This document shows positions 5,905-6,043 of a DNA stretch of 6,043 nt, in pieces. The stretch's first letter is position 1. Each line of letters opens with the position of its first letter. The stretch spans positions 1 through 6,043 of the forward strand of contig CAMPUN010000082.1 in assembly GCA_946997275.1 (NCBI GenBank), given 5' to 3'. Below the pieces are notes generated by a model, which was given only the letters and a program-made list of their open reading frames with translations, was not told the origin of the DNA and searched no databases. Source of the DNA: an uncultured Porphyromonas sp. (GTDB lineage Bacteria; Bacteroidota; Bacteroidia; Bacteroidales; Porphyromonadaceae). Both the position numbers and the translations under genes were made by a program.

Positions 5905-6043
5905 TTACAATACTATGTTGACTATGCGCCCTGGCACGACAATTACCTTCTTGAGCGGCTTGCCGTCGATCCACTTGACCGTGTCAGGATGCGCCAGCAC
6001 CTGCTCCTCGATCTGCTCCTTGGAGAGACCAGCGGGGAGCTCT
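5905..6043 (-). CDS. leuS: Leucyl-tRNA synthetase, C-terminal end only
   Basis: The last 45 residues of leucyl-tRNA synthetase, the class I enzyme that charges tRNA-Leu in the cytoplasm. The visible part runs from ELPAGLSKEQIEEQVL through VKWIDGKPLKKVIVVPGRIV and ends NIVL, then TAA. The K-K-V-I-V-V-P-G-[KR]-[IL]-V-N-I-V ending is the characteristic C-terminal strand of bacterial LeuRS, which helps contact the tRNA; catalytic and editing domains lie outside the window. The 5' end is beyond the window edge and the stop codon is intact, so nothing indicates truncation. It is followed after 85 bases by yitT on the same strand, and the stop overlaps an ATG (TAATG) that opens a short ORF of doubtful meaning. 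Confidence 0.93.
   Translation of the reverse strand, partial: ELPAGLSKEQIEEQVLAHPDTVKWIDGKPLKKVIVVPGRIVNIVL

Overview
The window reads as chromosomal sequence from a Porphyromonas-like member of the Bacteroidota. This rests on a dipeptidyl peptidase 5 whose length and catalytic spacing match the Porphyromonas enzyme, signal peptides that leave glutamine at the cleavage site, start sites without strong Shine-Dalgarno sequences, and two promoter boxes of the Bacteroidota TAnnTTTG type. The species cannot be named from this much sequence. All recognised genes lie on the minus strand, so transcription runs from high to low coordinates.

In transcription order: (1) the last 45 codons of leucyl-tRNA synthetase (leuS, 6043-5905); (2) an 85-base gap with no recognisable promoter; (3) a YitT-family membrane protein (5819-4842); (4) a small DUF2752 membrane protein (4821-4435); (5) an exported PAP2 phosphatase with a beta-rich C-terminal domain (4417-3350). 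The last three are separated by only 20 and 17 bases and look like one transcription unit, possibly read through from leuS.

Next comes a compact two-gene module: a 66-residue protein of unknown family (3291-3091), then VapD (3081-2797), a Cas2-fold endoribonuclease toxin. The order and sizes are those of a VapX-VapD toxin-antitoxin pair, but the first protein is not one I can match to a known antitoxin. The module has its own TAnnTTTG promoter and a hairpin terminator, and the vapD part has visibly lower GC than its flanks.

After the module come dpp5 (2609-546), a secreted S9 peptidase with its own promoter, and, six bases after its stop codon, a HAD-IA hydrolase (539 to the window edge, 3' end missing).

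The most notable observation is a direct repeat in the same orientation on both sides of the toxin-antitoxin module. A perfect 20-base block, including the last five codons and stop of the PAP2 gene, and an 18-base block carrying the promoter -7 box (one mismatch) occur at 3329-3367 and again at 2675-2727. Either the module was inserted between the PAP2 gene and dpp5 with duplication of the junction, or this is a dispersed, promoter-carrying repeat family that happens to occur twice here. No tRNA, rRNA, CRISPR array or transposase was seen, and no stretch longer than 300 bases lacks a gene.
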